Assembly (NCBI GenBank): GCA_023055425.1
Contig: JALGPY010000077.1
Location: 169,283 to 233,282, forward strand
Length of the DNA: 64,000 nt
Direction of reading: 5' to 3'
Origin: Linanthus parryae
Taxonomy: Eukaryota > Streptophyta > Magnoliopsida > Ericales > Polemoniaceae
Position 1 is the first letter of the stretch. Each line of letters starts with the position of its first letter. The position numbers and the translations under genes are program-made. Under the pieces are notes generated by a model that saw only the letters and a program-made list of their open reading frames with translations, searched no databases and had not been told where the DNA came from. Shown here piece by piece: positions 22,389 to 33,483 of this stretch.

Positions 22389-23942
22389 TGACACGATCCA
22401 ACCGCAATTGTACGGCTGCCGCGTGTAGTAATATCTGGTAATCCGGGTTTGTCGAACCCAAGGGACTTGTCGTGAATTAACTAAGATGATTAACTTCGTG
22501 TGGGCAAGCAATTGGATTGTTTTATTAAACTAATAATTTAAATAACAAATTATTAAAATTGAGACTAATACGAGGGATAAGTATCAGGATATCTCTACGG
22601 GTCACTAGGTATTTCACACTTTGACGGGTTTATGCTTTGTTAACACGATGATTCTTTAATCTAACTAAACGATCACAAATGTGTTGAAGATGTCTCAACC
22701 AACACCAATACTTAGACTAACAAAGCCAATTTCTCTAGCCTAATCAAGTTCAAGTATGCATTAAGATCACTAATCTACTCTTTGTTCTTAGCTAACTAGC
22801 AAGATTTCTCAACCCTAGATACGGCTAGTGTGTATTTCAAGATTCCGAGCAAGAAACATTGATGTCTCTAATGTTCTACGACTAAATCAATCCTATCAAT
22901 ACGTCTATTGATAGCAATGGTGAATTTAAGCGCATAAAATACACATAGCTAGCTAAAAAGTCATCAATTAAGCTCAAAGCATGAAATCAAATCCATAAAT
23001 CATCCAACAAGGTGATAAAACCCTAGTTCCCTACGAGATATCCCGAAAAAAGTGTTTAGCTAATCAAAAACATGATTCACGTACAAAGTTTCGTGATCAA
23101 ACAACAAAACTAGAGAAGAAACGGAGTTTTAGAGGTCAAACGAATGATTCCAAGCTTCCTTGATCGTCTCCTAAGCTCCAAGCTCTCTTCAACGTGATAG
23201 AGTACGTGATAATCCCCAAAATCATGCCCTAACCAAGTCTAATACGTTCTCCCAATGTTTAGAACAAGTTAGGAGTAATTACAAAGCAACCCCAAAAAGT
23301 TACAAAACAATTATGCCCGAACTAGGTCGTGTGACCTAGTTAAGTAGGTCGTGCTACCTACTGTGCTGTCCAGAACAGGTCGTGCGACCTGTATAGTAGG
23401 TCGTGTGACCTACTGAAACTCGCTGAAATCTCCGACTAGGTCCTGCGACCTACTATTAGGTCGTGCGACCTAGTTACTTAACCAAATTTCTCCATCTTCT
23501 TCCCACTTGTTCCTCTTGCTTCCGAATCACTTCCCGGGCATCGTTTCTTCATTCAATCCTCCATTTTGAGCTCTCCTCATGCCTCAACACTCGTATCATC
23601 TTCTCTTGAGACTCTCTAGCACTTGATCCATCAACTCTCGCTTTCCTTCCCAAATCTCGAGCTTGCCTTACTTCCGAAGTTCGTTTCCTCTATCCACTTG
23701 CTCCTCGCGTGCTCCAGCCCTGAAAATCACAACACGAACACCCCGCGAAGATCAAATGTGACAAAATAAGATAAATAGCGCGTAAAACGATGCAAGAAAC
23801 GCCCGGACTTCACATTTTAGCATACGAACTCATTTTCTCAAATAAACACATGATTTACTCGAAAAGACGCAACATTCTCCATTATGAGCACACAAAATGT
23901 AGCAAAATAAGAAATAAAATAACTCCAAAAACGGAGTTATCA
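22389..23942 (-). repeat. 5' LTR of the Athila-like element
   Basis: Begins TGACACGATCC and ends GTTATCA on the plus strand, 1554 bp, equal in length to the left copy. The hairpin array lies at 23321-23473; here copies 2 and 5 each carry a substitution that breaks an arm. Confidence 0.93.
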
Positions 23943-23976
23943 ATACGAATCGTGGACTTATTCTCTTATTAATATA

Positions 23977-24621
23977 TGTAATACCCCGTCTAGTTAGTAA
24001 AGGGTGAAACAGTAATTTGGGAAGTTAAATAAGATTTTTTTTACGAAAAATAAGGTTGGGTAAATTATTGTGCTTTCACCGTTAAGAAATTCGTGTGAAA
24101 TTTGGGAGAATGTTAGATTAGTGTTCGTAAATTAATATGCGTTCTTTATTTTAAACATGAACGCGTGTGCGACCACCGCGATTTGTTGTGCGTGTGCCTT
24201 ACCCAATCACCCAAATAACTGGTGCACCCAAACCACTATAGTGTTTCTCTTATCTTCTTCAACAAACCATTTTTCTCTCCTGATTTTTCCTTCACCGCCT
24301 CTATCACCATCATCTCCACTTTTGGAGATCAACCTCCCCAAGCAACGCTCTCTATTTAAGCAACTTAGCTTCTCCCCCTCACACCACAGCCGCCACCAAC
24401 ACCCCATCACCACCATCGTCATCTTCATCATCATCACCACCATTGTTTCTATCGAACAAGGAAACCACCACCTCCATCACTTGTAATCTCTGACCATGCC
24501 TCTGTCTCACTCTCTTCCTCCTCTTTTTTCATCGACAAACGTTGGGACTCACCACCGAGGACCCACCTGGGCCTTTCCATTCTCCTTCCCTCTCTCAGTA
24601 TCAGTCCGAGTCTCTCCCTCT

Positions 24622-24656
<35 letters not shown>

Positions 24657-26824
24657 CACCCAGAAGAAGCATAGGTCAGTAGAAGAAACTAGCAGCTGAG
24701 GAGGAAGAAGACCCACCCGCCAGACCTCCATTTTTCCGGCGATAAGGTTCGGTCCAGTGAAACCAGTGGCACCCATGCCTCTCCCTCAATCTATCTCACT
24801 CTTTTGATATCCGATCAAGCTCCAGGATTTCTTAGTCGCAGCCAAGAACCCCGAAGGAGTCCCTTCGTGCATCACCACCGGTGGCAGTTTCGACAAACTC
24901 AACCCACCTCATTTCTTGACAGCTTATGGCCATTCTTGGCCTATGTATGTTCTAAATCACTCTATAACTATTATTAGATAATAAAAATCTTATATTTCTT
25001 GCTTGAATCCATGTTTAGGTTAATTAAATTGAAGTTCATGTTAGGTGGGCTAAATTGTCTTTTACATAAATTAGTTATAGTGTTATTATGGGGGTGTTGT
25101 TGGTGTTTAAAGAAATTGTTAAGGGGGATATTGTCATTTATTGAATATGTATTGTGAGTGGAGGGGGTCTTAGCTGACTTTTATTATAATCTATTTGTTT
25201 CTCGTGTCTTTTACCTAAGCAGTATAGTGTACGCGAAAAATAAAAATATTATTTTCAATTTAAAATATTTTTTAAAAATAATAGTTTTCGTTCCCATTAC
25301 GGAGAAGTGATTTGGGTGTTGTAATAGTGTACGGGTCGTTCATTAAAAATTAAACTAGAAACATTTTATTTAAAAGCTAAATAAACAATGCTTAATCACT
25401 TAGCTTTCAATGTTGTTTGTTCAATACTTGTAAAATTTGACATTTGCTAGTTTGTAGACATCGTGGTGTCGTGTTAAGTATATAGAAGAAGTTTTCTTAA
25501 AACTTAATATCCATAAATACTGTTTAATCGTTATCGTCGTAATAATTCATTTTCACGAATATTAACTAGCATTTGTTTTTACTATTATTTCATACCTTTT
25601 TATATAAACAATTTCTCTAAATAAATAGCCACTTCTAGAAACCTAAAATTTAATAGTTGTTTAAAACTAAACGCATTGTTTTATATAATTTCATTGTTAA
25701 GAAAATATATGAGAGAAGTTTTGGGGAATTAGTAAAGGGGTTTTTGGTTTATCTAAAGACCAATTAAGATTATTGATAGGATTTATGGCGTTATGCTTGT
25801 ATTGCTGGACTTGCAGTTGAATAATAAAGTATAATTTGTAGGTGACAGGTTTGTAGACGAAAGCTAAGTTCATCCGTATGATCTTTTACGTGCTAGTTGA
25901 TGTGGATTAAGGTAAGTGAACAAGCCAAGCGTTGCGTGCCGCACTCCTTTCGTGTCGCAATATAATTTTTAATACTTGTCTTGAAATGTATTTTTTATTA
26001 ATTTACATGTTTTATATGTGATTTACTTACATTTTAAAGAAGTTGCTTTGCTTTGGTACTGTCACACAAATAATAATAATGCGTCATAACGTAAAGTGGA
26101 AAGAGTTGTGCGGGGATCGTTATATTTGCTTATCGATTAGATGGGTCCTGTTAGCTGTGGTCACTCGACCCGTTTATTTTTACCTGGTCGCAACCTACCG
26201 GGTTGCTCCATGTACTCACCTCTCTGGCCGCAAGAAGTCATAGGGGAGTATCGGCACTTAAGGTATTGGAGTATACGAGATGGATAGATCTTCCCCGTAT
26301 CAACAGGTTAAAAATGTGGTTTTACTCTGAAATATGGATATTTATGGAAGCAAGGAAGAATAGATTGGGAATAATACTCCCCGTTTTGAAAGTTGAGTAG
26401 GAAAATTTAAAGAATGATAAGTTTATATGTGTATTCCTTTAATTATTATGATTTTTTCCTCTATATATTTAGTGTGAAAAGAAAGCACGCCTCATCATCT
26501 GTTTACGAGTTCGGGTGTTTCAGTATTTCATTGCTGACTTTGAAAACTGCGATTCCTGTTTCCTTCCCACTGCAGGTTTAGGAGGTGAAGACTATGGTGT
26601 AGCCGGGTACGAGAGTCATCTAGATGGATATCATTACGAGTAGTAATCTAGTGTTATTAATTAAGCATAATGTGGTAGTTTTAGAGACGCATGTAATATC
26701 TAGAGATTATTTAGTGTTTAATAATATGTAATATATAAGTTTGTGATGTTATGCTTTCGATTTCGCCGTTACTTTTAGCATCGCCCTCCCGGTCTTATTC
26801 GAGCCGGATAAGGGGGTTGTTGCA
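23977..26824. mobile_element. Solo-LTR-like insertion, 2848 bp
   Basis: It starts TGTAATACCCCG and ends GGGGGTTGTTGCA, and is flanked by the duplication ATATA (23972-23976, 26825-26829). Removing it restores the copia reading into the YVDDM motif. The ends are imperfect inverted repeats, as LTR ends are. No terminal direct repeat, pol motif or long ORF is seen inside. A long LTR with such ends suits Tekay-type chromoviruses, but that is inference. A non-autonomous element with very short LTRs is the alternative. Confidence 0.75.
24625..24653 (+). repeat. CT microsatellite
   Basis: An uninterrupted TC/CT run of about 29 bases inside the solo-LTR-like insertion. It makes the Arg-Glu repeats seen in translations of the other strand, which are not genes. 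Confidence 0.95.
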
Positions 26825-27775
26825 ATATATGTTGATGATATGATCATTATCGGGAATGATCTCGTTGGTGTTCGTGAGCTAAATAATTCCTTGAAGTTCC
26901 ATTTTGAGATGAAAGACTTTGGGGCTCTCAGCTATTTCTTGGGTCTCGACGTTACTTCCGACTGTTACTCTTTTTCTCAGACTAAGTATGCTTATGATAT
27001 TCTTTCTCGTGCAGGACTGACCGATCCAAAGGTTGCCTCCACGTCATTGGAGCCCAACCTGAAGCTTACTCCCTTAGATGGTGAACCTCTCTCCAATCCT
27101 ACTCGATACCGACAGATTGTTGGTAGTCTGGTTTGTCTCACAGTCACTCGTCCTGATTTACAATACGTTGTTCATCGGGTCAGCCAGTTTGTTACTGATC
27201 CACGATCCACACACTATGCTGCTCTTCTTCGGATTCTTCCCTATGTCAATGGTACTTTGTTTCGCGGTCTTCATTTCTCTGCTCGGTCTACACCAGTCCT
27301 ACATGGATTTTCTGATGCTGATTGGGCTGGTGATCCTACTGATAGACGCTCCACCACTGGATACTGTTTCTTCTTGTGTGAATCACTTATATCGTGGTGC
27401 AACAAGAAGCAAACTGTAGTTTTGCAATTTAGCACTGAGGCAATATACCGTGCTCTAGGTATTGCCACACAGGAGCTCATCTGGCTTTGCTGGTTATTAG
27501 CTGATATGGGATGCCTCAATCCTCTGTTACTACTATATGTTGTGACAATCGTAGTGCCATCCAGATTGTCCACAAAGATGTTTTTCATGAGCGGACGAAA
27601 CACATTGAGATAGATTGTCACTTTACCCGCCATCATATTCGTGTTGGCACAATTCATCTGAAGTATGTGTCTTCTTCTGAGCAAACTCCCGATATTCATA
27701 CGAAGTCTCATCAACCCGGACGATTTCGTAACTTGGTCTCCAAACTTCCACTTATCACGACAGCTTCAGTTTGAG
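26825..27775 (+). pseudogene. Copia reverse transcriptase C-terminus and RNase H
   Basis: Starts at YVDDMIIIG (26828-26854), the RT catalytic motif, and continues LNNSLKFHFEMKDFGALSYF, RYRQIVGSLVCLTVTRPDL and the RNase H block FSDADWAGDPTDRRSTTGYC, ISWCNKKQ. One frame is open from 26840 to 27613; the last part (CDNRSAIQI, RTKHIEIDCHFTR, HIRVGTIHLKYVSS) is in a second frame to the stop at 27774, so one frameshift lies near 27510-27540. Confidence 0.85.
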
Positions 27776-27781
27776 GGGGGC

Positions 27782-27807
27782 TATTAAGATATATATATAT
27801 CTATATA

Positions 27808-27851
<44 letters not shown>

Positions 27852-27979
27852 CCACATCGTTGAAGTATGTTATTCTACTTCATTGTATAGTCTATAAATA
27901 TGACATTTTGTACATTGCTTTTTCTCAAGTTGAATACACGATTATTCGCCTTCAATCGCTTCCACTCCAGATTATAACA
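27782..27979 (+). repeat. 3' LTR of the Ale-type copia
   Basis: The polypurine tract TTGAGGGGGGC (27771-27781) is followed by TATTAAGATATA, a one-base change from the expected TGTTA start. The sequence ends CCAGATTATAACA at 27979, giving 198 bp. An expanded AT microsatellite (27789-27849) lies at its start. CCCACATCG and the following block resemble promoter sequence of short copia LTRs. Confidence 0.75.
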
Positions 27980-27994
27980 ACTAAGATCGTAGGA

Positions 27995-28170
27995 GCTCTG
28001 ATACCATGTTAAAATTGTATTGCAAAAACCAACAATGAGGAAAATAATATGTATTCAACTTAACTTCACAATATAGAAACAATACAAAGGATGTTCTTAC
28101 ATATATACACATGGCACTCATAAGGTAATAGCATAAATCACGGAATCACCTTCTATCATATGTTCCAACA
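27995..28170 (-). mobile_element. Minus-strand copia primer site and short LTR remnant
   Basis: On the minus strand TGGTATCAGAGC (28006-27995) is a perfect initiator-Met primer site. It directly follows TTTTAACA, and TGTTGGAA lies at 28170, suggesting a 164-bp LTR (TGTT...AACA). The site is only 15 bases from the Ale LTR end, so the Ale element appears to have inserted into the leader of another copia. The LTR lies about 350 bases beyond the LOG stop codon. Confidence 0.6.
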
Positions 28171-28518
28171 AAAGAGATGCCACGAATGAAAAATAAGTGA
28201 AATATCTTTTTGCAACATATTTCAACTCAATTAAAACACTTTTACAAACCATCCATGAACCATATACTAATATTCACATATGTATATCAATCACTGAAAT
28301 GGAGACCCCATAAGCAAACGCTTATCCATGTCAGCTTGAACATGCCGATAAACTAATTTTGAAAAAGAAAAAATAACACTTGAGGGACCACAGTTGAAAA
28401 TAAAATAACCATGGCTGAACAATCTGGTGTAGCGTGCGCACAATAACTGAATGAGATGTATGATTAGATTGCTACGAATCTACTGTCATCAATAATCTTC
28501 CGGAAAAAAGAATCGAGT

Positions 28519-29030
28519 CTAACGGGCAATATCAGAAATCGTGGCATAACCCAATTGTTGCTCCATCTCCCAACTCAGCTTAGATGCTACCGCAGCATGC
28601 TCAGGGACATACTCCTACAATCACAATGAACAATTAAATTATATTTACTTAAATATTGATCAAGTGATGTACCACGTGACAATGAATGTGGAACGAGTTA
28701 GGTGGTATGTACCTCAAGCTTGCACATGAGTTCACGGGCAGTTGGGGCAGAAATGATAATGTGACGGGCAGAGGGGGCAATGAAACCTTCATCAACAGCC
28801 TTGTCTATGAAAGACAAAAGTGAGTTGTAGTAGCCATCAACGTTCAACAGACCCACCTACACATAAAAGGATCGTCCAAAAAGTTCATACTATGAAAGTA
28901 AAACTCCAATTTGTATGTATGTAGAAGTTGATTTAACATTCGGGCTTGTGAGAAAATGATGGAATGAGATGGTACAGGTGTTGGGGCCTTTAAAAGAAAC
29001 GAAATCACTTTTTTACTGAGTCAAACCATG

Positions 29031-29071
<41 letters not shown>

Positions 29072-31244
29072 GGATGGATGACCAAGAGTTGCAGACTTTT
29101 CTTACAAAACCAAATATTACTTTAAATTGTTTAGAAATTAGTCTTACTGGTTTGTCATGGATTCCCAATTGAGCCCAAGTGATGACTTCCAAGAGTTCTT
29201 CAAGTGTACCATAGCCACCTGGAGATTGACACAACAAGGATAATGCATGAATTTCATGATGTAACATCCATATTCCCATAACTTTCCCCAACAAAGAAAA
29301 AAGTACACTAACTTCAATTTTTCACAACACTTTTCATGTCGAGATTGTGAAAGTGAGTGAAAACTTCTCTTCCGGGTTACATACTGATCAAATATTAGCT
29401 ACATTTTTTATTAAGTAGCTATCTCTCTCTTTCAACTTACCTTTTTTAGTTTGTCTTTTTTGAAATAGTTATTTAACTCTTAGTACATTTTTACGTGTTT
29501 ACATTGCCTATGAGTTGTGATTTTTTATGTGTTCACACTACTTTTATAAACAAGATTTGTAAATGACATAAGTTTGTCAAAACATGTATTTTTCTCTAAA
29601 CTAATTCAATAATTCATTCCAGGGAGTTTTCTTTTTTTAGGAGAACTAAGTAAGTGAAATTAAATTAAAATAATTTAACCGTTACCACATAAATTAATAG
29701 GGATATACCAGGCAAAGCGATGAATGCATCAGCCTGGCGAGACATTTCAGCCTTTCGTTGATGCATCCCAGAAACAGGTCTGACTTCTCCGACTGGCTCA
29801 CCCGTTATCTACAAAATCATAAATTAAATTACGATTAATTTGAGTGCATATGTGAGATAAATCAATTTACGATCATACACGAGAACCTTATTTTTAGACG
29901 GGTTAAAATGCTTTTTTACTTGCAATGTGCTTGACAAACATTATTTTCTGCTCGTCCTTTTCATTTTGTATTTTCTCACAACCATTTCTTGTTTTTAAAT
30001 GTACACGAAAAATATTTCATCAAAATATATATATATATACACGAAAAGTAGACTTTAAGTCAGGAAGCAAAGTGTTAATCATTGAAGAACATCATAAATT
30101 AGCGCCATCGATTACCTCTCTTGGCATGAGAGTTTTAGGTATCACTCTGCAAAAGAAGCGAAAAAAAAGCACAATGAATATAGAGTAACTTATGTTTAGA
30201 GAGAGAAACAAAGAGGATAATGTAGAGAGAGAAGGTTACCCTAACACGTGGCGACCACCATTATACACAGCTTGTGAGACCAGGCCCATCAAGCCAACGC
30301 TGCCTCCTCCATAAACCAGGTCGATGTTCCTCTCAACCTACCATATTTTTATTTAATAACACTTAATTAATACTAGTATGAAAACACTAAGCAATCTCTA
30401 ACACGTAATTGAGATTCAAACCCAAACCCAATTCTCATTTGAATAAATCTCACCCACCTCACACAGCTTTTTAATTAAAGAAAACATTACTAATTCTATA
30501 GTTTCCCCATCATGCTTCAATCTTTGTCTCTGCTAACTTTGATTTAATTAAACTAATCCAATGGCTTAATTAATCAAAGAAAACAGAGATATTCATGAGT
30601 TTGATCAGACCCAGAATCTTTTCAAGAAGAGAGAGCTTCTTGGACCCTATTTTTCCTTAATACAGTACAAGCAAAACTGATCGGATCAGCCATCCTATAT
30701 ACCAAATTAGAAAGAAACCAGTTCATTAACTAAGAAATCTGGATTCTGAAATATGTTACCATGAAATATGTTTTATGGAACTTCCGACGAGCAAGAATCA
30801 ACTACTCTGTTTTGCTTTGTTTTATGTGAAAGTATTCAGAAACTATGTTACTAAAGTTGATAGTAGATTCTTCTTCTCTTCCCTTAACTATTTACTGTGT
30901 CATTTTGAGCAGGTGATTTAGATAGTTAAATGATACAATTTGTCGATAACTTTTTCATGGTATTGTAGAGTAAAAACTATTCTATAACACGATGAAAAAA
31001 TTATAAAATATTGTATCGTTTTGCGATCAAATCTCTCGATTAGATACGAGTCAAGAAAATAAAATGATGGAGAAAAGGAAAATTAGAGTGATATACATAT
31101 ATAGTAGAGTTGAAGATGTACCAATTCTTTCCCGAGCTGTATTGCAGCAAGTTGGTAGCTAGGCTTATTGCCGGGGCTGCTACCGCAGAAAACGCAGAGT
31201 CGCTTGAACTTTGACTTCGTCACCGGTGACTGGTGGTTCTCCAT
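28519..31244 (-). CDS. LOG: LONELY GUY family cytokinin riboside 5'-monophosphate phosphoribohydrolase
   Basis: Seven exons on the minus strand: 31122-31244, 30240-30337, 30116-30146, 29709-29808, 29148-29218, 28713-28856 and 28519-28614. They total 663 bases, giving 220 residues plus stop, with GT-AG borders throughout and no stop or frameshift. The usual LOG length is about 215 residues. The protein begins [10 protein letters not shown], then [30 protein letters not shown] and the family motif PGGYGTLEE (about residues 116-124, made at the exon 4/5 junction). Arg and Glu of the SRQAD and GTLEE region are those linked to catalysis. LOG enzymes release active cytokinin bases and ribose 5-phosphate from cytokinin nucleotides in the cytosol and nucleus. 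This is the only intact host gene seen here. Intron 5 contains a run of 36 A (29033-29068). I cannot tell which LOG paralogue it is. Confidence 0.96.
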
Positions 31245-31267
31245 AACACGAAAAATGCTAATTTCAG

Positions 31268-31376
31268 ATTTCTAGAGAGACAGACAGAGAGAGGGAGGGA
31301 GGGCCAAGAAGTGAGGAAACAAGGAATGAAGGTGGGTGTGGTGGTGTCATAAGGGGGTGTTTGGCCCCTTTTTATA
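31268..31376 (-). promoter_or_regulatory. LOG core promoter and leader
   Basis: The minus strand has TATAAAAAG at 31376-31368, 124 bases before the start codon. That places transcription start near 31340. A CT-rich leader (31273-31302, CCCTCC and CTCTCTC on the minus strand) follows, a common plant leader feature. Confidence 0.7.
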
Positions 31377-32064
31377 TTGGTTATTATATCACCCACAGTG
31401 GGGTTTACACCAATGGCTTCCCAACACGTGGCGGCGATTCTCACGGGGAGTATGATCTTCATCACCACCCATTAGTTCCCCTTCATACTGGTCTCCTCTC
31501 CTTTGCAAATTGTAGTTGAAATTTGATCCTAAAACACTAAGTCGCTTTCAATCAAAAGCAACCAAAGAAGATGTTTAACCGTGACACATCTTCTTTCTGC
31601 CAACATATTCTGCATCAGTATACGTGTGAGAAACGTATATTCGGGTCTATGTGTAGGTCTCTGATGTGAGAATTTTTTATTGCTCCAAAACCACCACGTT
31701 AGCATGATACGTTATGCTCTACACCACATGATATCATACTGAATGGTGTAGGTTATAGTAAAAAATCCTAATCATATTTAGATATTTTTCTTCTCCACTC
31801 ACCATACTTTCATTATACATGTCAAAACGTGAGTGGTGTAGAACATCACGTGTGATTTGCTCTGTGAGCACCTAAGAATTGCTCGTTGTAATGTAGTCTT
31901 GAGCAATTATAGTAAAGGGTAGGAGACACATATCCAAAGACAGTTCCACCCCTTCTTGTTGGGAAATGACGCCGCCACCTCTTTTGTGTTCCAAAATTAA
32001 GCACCCGTCTCCACCTAGGTCCGCCCTTGCACTCACACTCGTGTCTGTGACGTATCATACTCTA
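31377..32064. other. Spacer upstream of LOG, with a possible MITE
   Basis: No gene seen. GCTCTACACCAC near 31710 and its inverted match GTGGTGTAGAAC near 31832 lie in longer imperfect inverted repeats (about 31683-31865), which suggests a roughly 180-bp MITE. I found no clear target duplication. Confidence 0.4.
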
Positions 32065-32510
32065 TGTTATGAACGATACTACCACTCGTATGATGCACGG
32101 AGCAAAGAAATCAAGTTAACACAAGATTTAACGTGGTTCGCTAGCTGAAAGTTAGCTAACTACATCCACAGACGAAGAACAACCTTTATATCACAATAGA
32201 ATAGTGATAAAATGTTTGCATAATTTTATAATCAATTAGGAGCCTATTAATAATGCTTAGAACCGACCAAGGGCCGTCCTAGATAGATTAGCAAACAATT
32301 CCAAAATCTCTAGGATATGTCCAGGTCGTGCGACTTCCCCGCCCAGGTCGTGCGACCTCTGGGCAATATCCTGGATATTCGGATGTTTTCATCCAAGTTG
32401 TGCGACCTGTAAAAACATCATGAATGCTTGTTTGCTCTCCACAATGGTCCCTTAGTCCCCGTTGTTTCTCTTCATGATTTCTTCAAATTATTCAAGGCAT
32501 AAATCCAACA
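32065..32510 (-). repeat. 3' LTR of the Tork-type copia
   Basis: On the minus strand it begins TGTTGGATTTATG at 32510, directly after the purine tract TGTGGAGATT, and probably ends CATAACA at 32065. It carries AGGTCGTGCGACCT at 32344-32357 and two degenerate copies near 32321 and 32393. The minus-strand start is well supported; the other end is a best guess. Confidence 0.65.
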
Positions 32511-32650
32511 AATCTCCACATTGAGTTGAATTCTCTCATTCAGCGACAACCGCTTCTCTTCTCGCAACAAGCTTCTCTTCTCCGCACCCAATTGTCTCCA
32601 GTCACGGAGACTCACTGGACCCTACTAATTCCGACATGACCCTAAGGGCC

Positions 32651-33470
32651 TCACCGGTTGAAGATGTTGAGCAGTTCCAGACAACGCTGGAACTTGCTCT
32701 CCGGAACTGGCTTTGTGAACATATCCTCGGGGTTGCCAGTTGTCCCCACGTTCTTCACGTTGATCCAGCTCTCGCTTTTTAGAAAATGATACCTGATATG
32801 CTCGGTCCTTTCATGATGAACATGGTCCTTATTCAAGCAAATCGCACTCAAGATATCACAGTTGAATATTGCATGATCTTGAAGTAGGCCTAGAGCATTG
32901 ACCATTCCTATAAGCCATATTGCCTCTTTTTCTGCTTCCATTAGAGCCATGTAATCCGCCTCCGTGTTTGACAAAGCCACCGTCGGATTGCGCGTAGCCT
33001 TCCAACTCACAACAGAACTACCAGAGTAAACACATAGCCATTCATTAATCTCCTGCTATCAATATCCCCCGCATAGTCTGAATCCAACAACCAGCTACCA
33101 AGATGTCTTCACTAGCCCCATAACACAAGCCAATGTCTGACGTACCCTTAAGATACCTGAATATGCGCTTCAGTGCCTGCCACCGATCCTTACCTGGTTG
33201 AGCTATAAAACGACTAACCAAACTAACAACGACTGCTATGTTTGGTCGAGTGTAGACCATAGCATACATGAGGCTTTCGAAAATGCTAACATACAGAACC
33301 TTGGACATGTACTCCTTCTCCTCATCATTCTGAACGATATACATTCTTAGCTTGCTGTTAGTTGCCATATGAGTATCCATAGCTTTAGCTGATAACATCC
33401 CGAATCTCCCCAAGACCTTCTTAATGCGTCCGTGCTGTGATAGGAAAAGCATCTTCTTTTTCCTATCTCT
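32651..33470 (-). pseudogene. Copia reverse transcriptase end and RNase H
   Basis: The minus strand reads LSTEAEFV..., GRIKKVLGRFGM, MVYTRPNIAVVVSLVSRF and YLKGTSDIGLCYGAS (33503-33045; bases above 33470 belong to the CACTA end). It continues SWKATRNPTVALSNTEADYM, RTEHIRYHFLKSE and NPEDMFTKPVPESKF to the stop at 32651. It is broken by a stop/frameshift between the two parts. Confidence 0.85.
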
Positions 33471-33483
33471 CACTACAACAAAT

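Larger units (their letters stand above)
17087..23942 (-). mobile_element. Complete non-autonomous Athila-like LTR retrotransposon, 6856 bp
   Basis: Two direct repeats of exactly 1554 bp (17087-18640 and 22389-23942) bound the element, both TG...CA, and are flanked by the 5-bp duplication ATACG (17082-17086, 23943-23947). The primer binding site next to the right LTR puts it on the minus strand. The LTRs differ by only about 30 substitutions by eye and no length change, so the insertion is fairly recent. The internal part has no protease, reverse transcriptase or integrase, only one ORF of unknown function, so movement would need proteins from another element. The primer site and the GGGAGGCAACC motif near 21301 are typical of Athila-type elements. 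Confidence 0.93.
14086..27979 (+). mobile_element. Decayed Ale-type Ty1/copia element, split by two later insertions
   Basis: Copia pieces run in order: zinc knuckles and protease (14536-14960), integrase (15240-15960), reverse transcriptase start (16560-17086), a 29-bp bridge (23948-23976), reverse transcriptase end and RNase H (26825-27775), polypurine tract and 3' LTR. The bridge keeps the reading frame across both insertions once each is mentally removed, which proves they are insertions into one element. The 5' LTR and gag start are missing; the left boundary is approximate. Many stops and frameshifts make it inactive. The short LTR (198 bp) and RT/RNase H style fit the Ale/Retrofit group. 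Confidence 0.85.

Noticed and set aside
24549..24776. Arg-Glu repeat protein on the minus strand
   Set aside because: It is the translation of the CT microsatellite at 24625-24653.
29013..29294. Minus-strand ORF with LOG sequence and a poly-Phe tail
   Set aside because: It is LOG exon 5 read through into intron 5, where the A36 run gives poly-Phe. The real exon ends at 29148.
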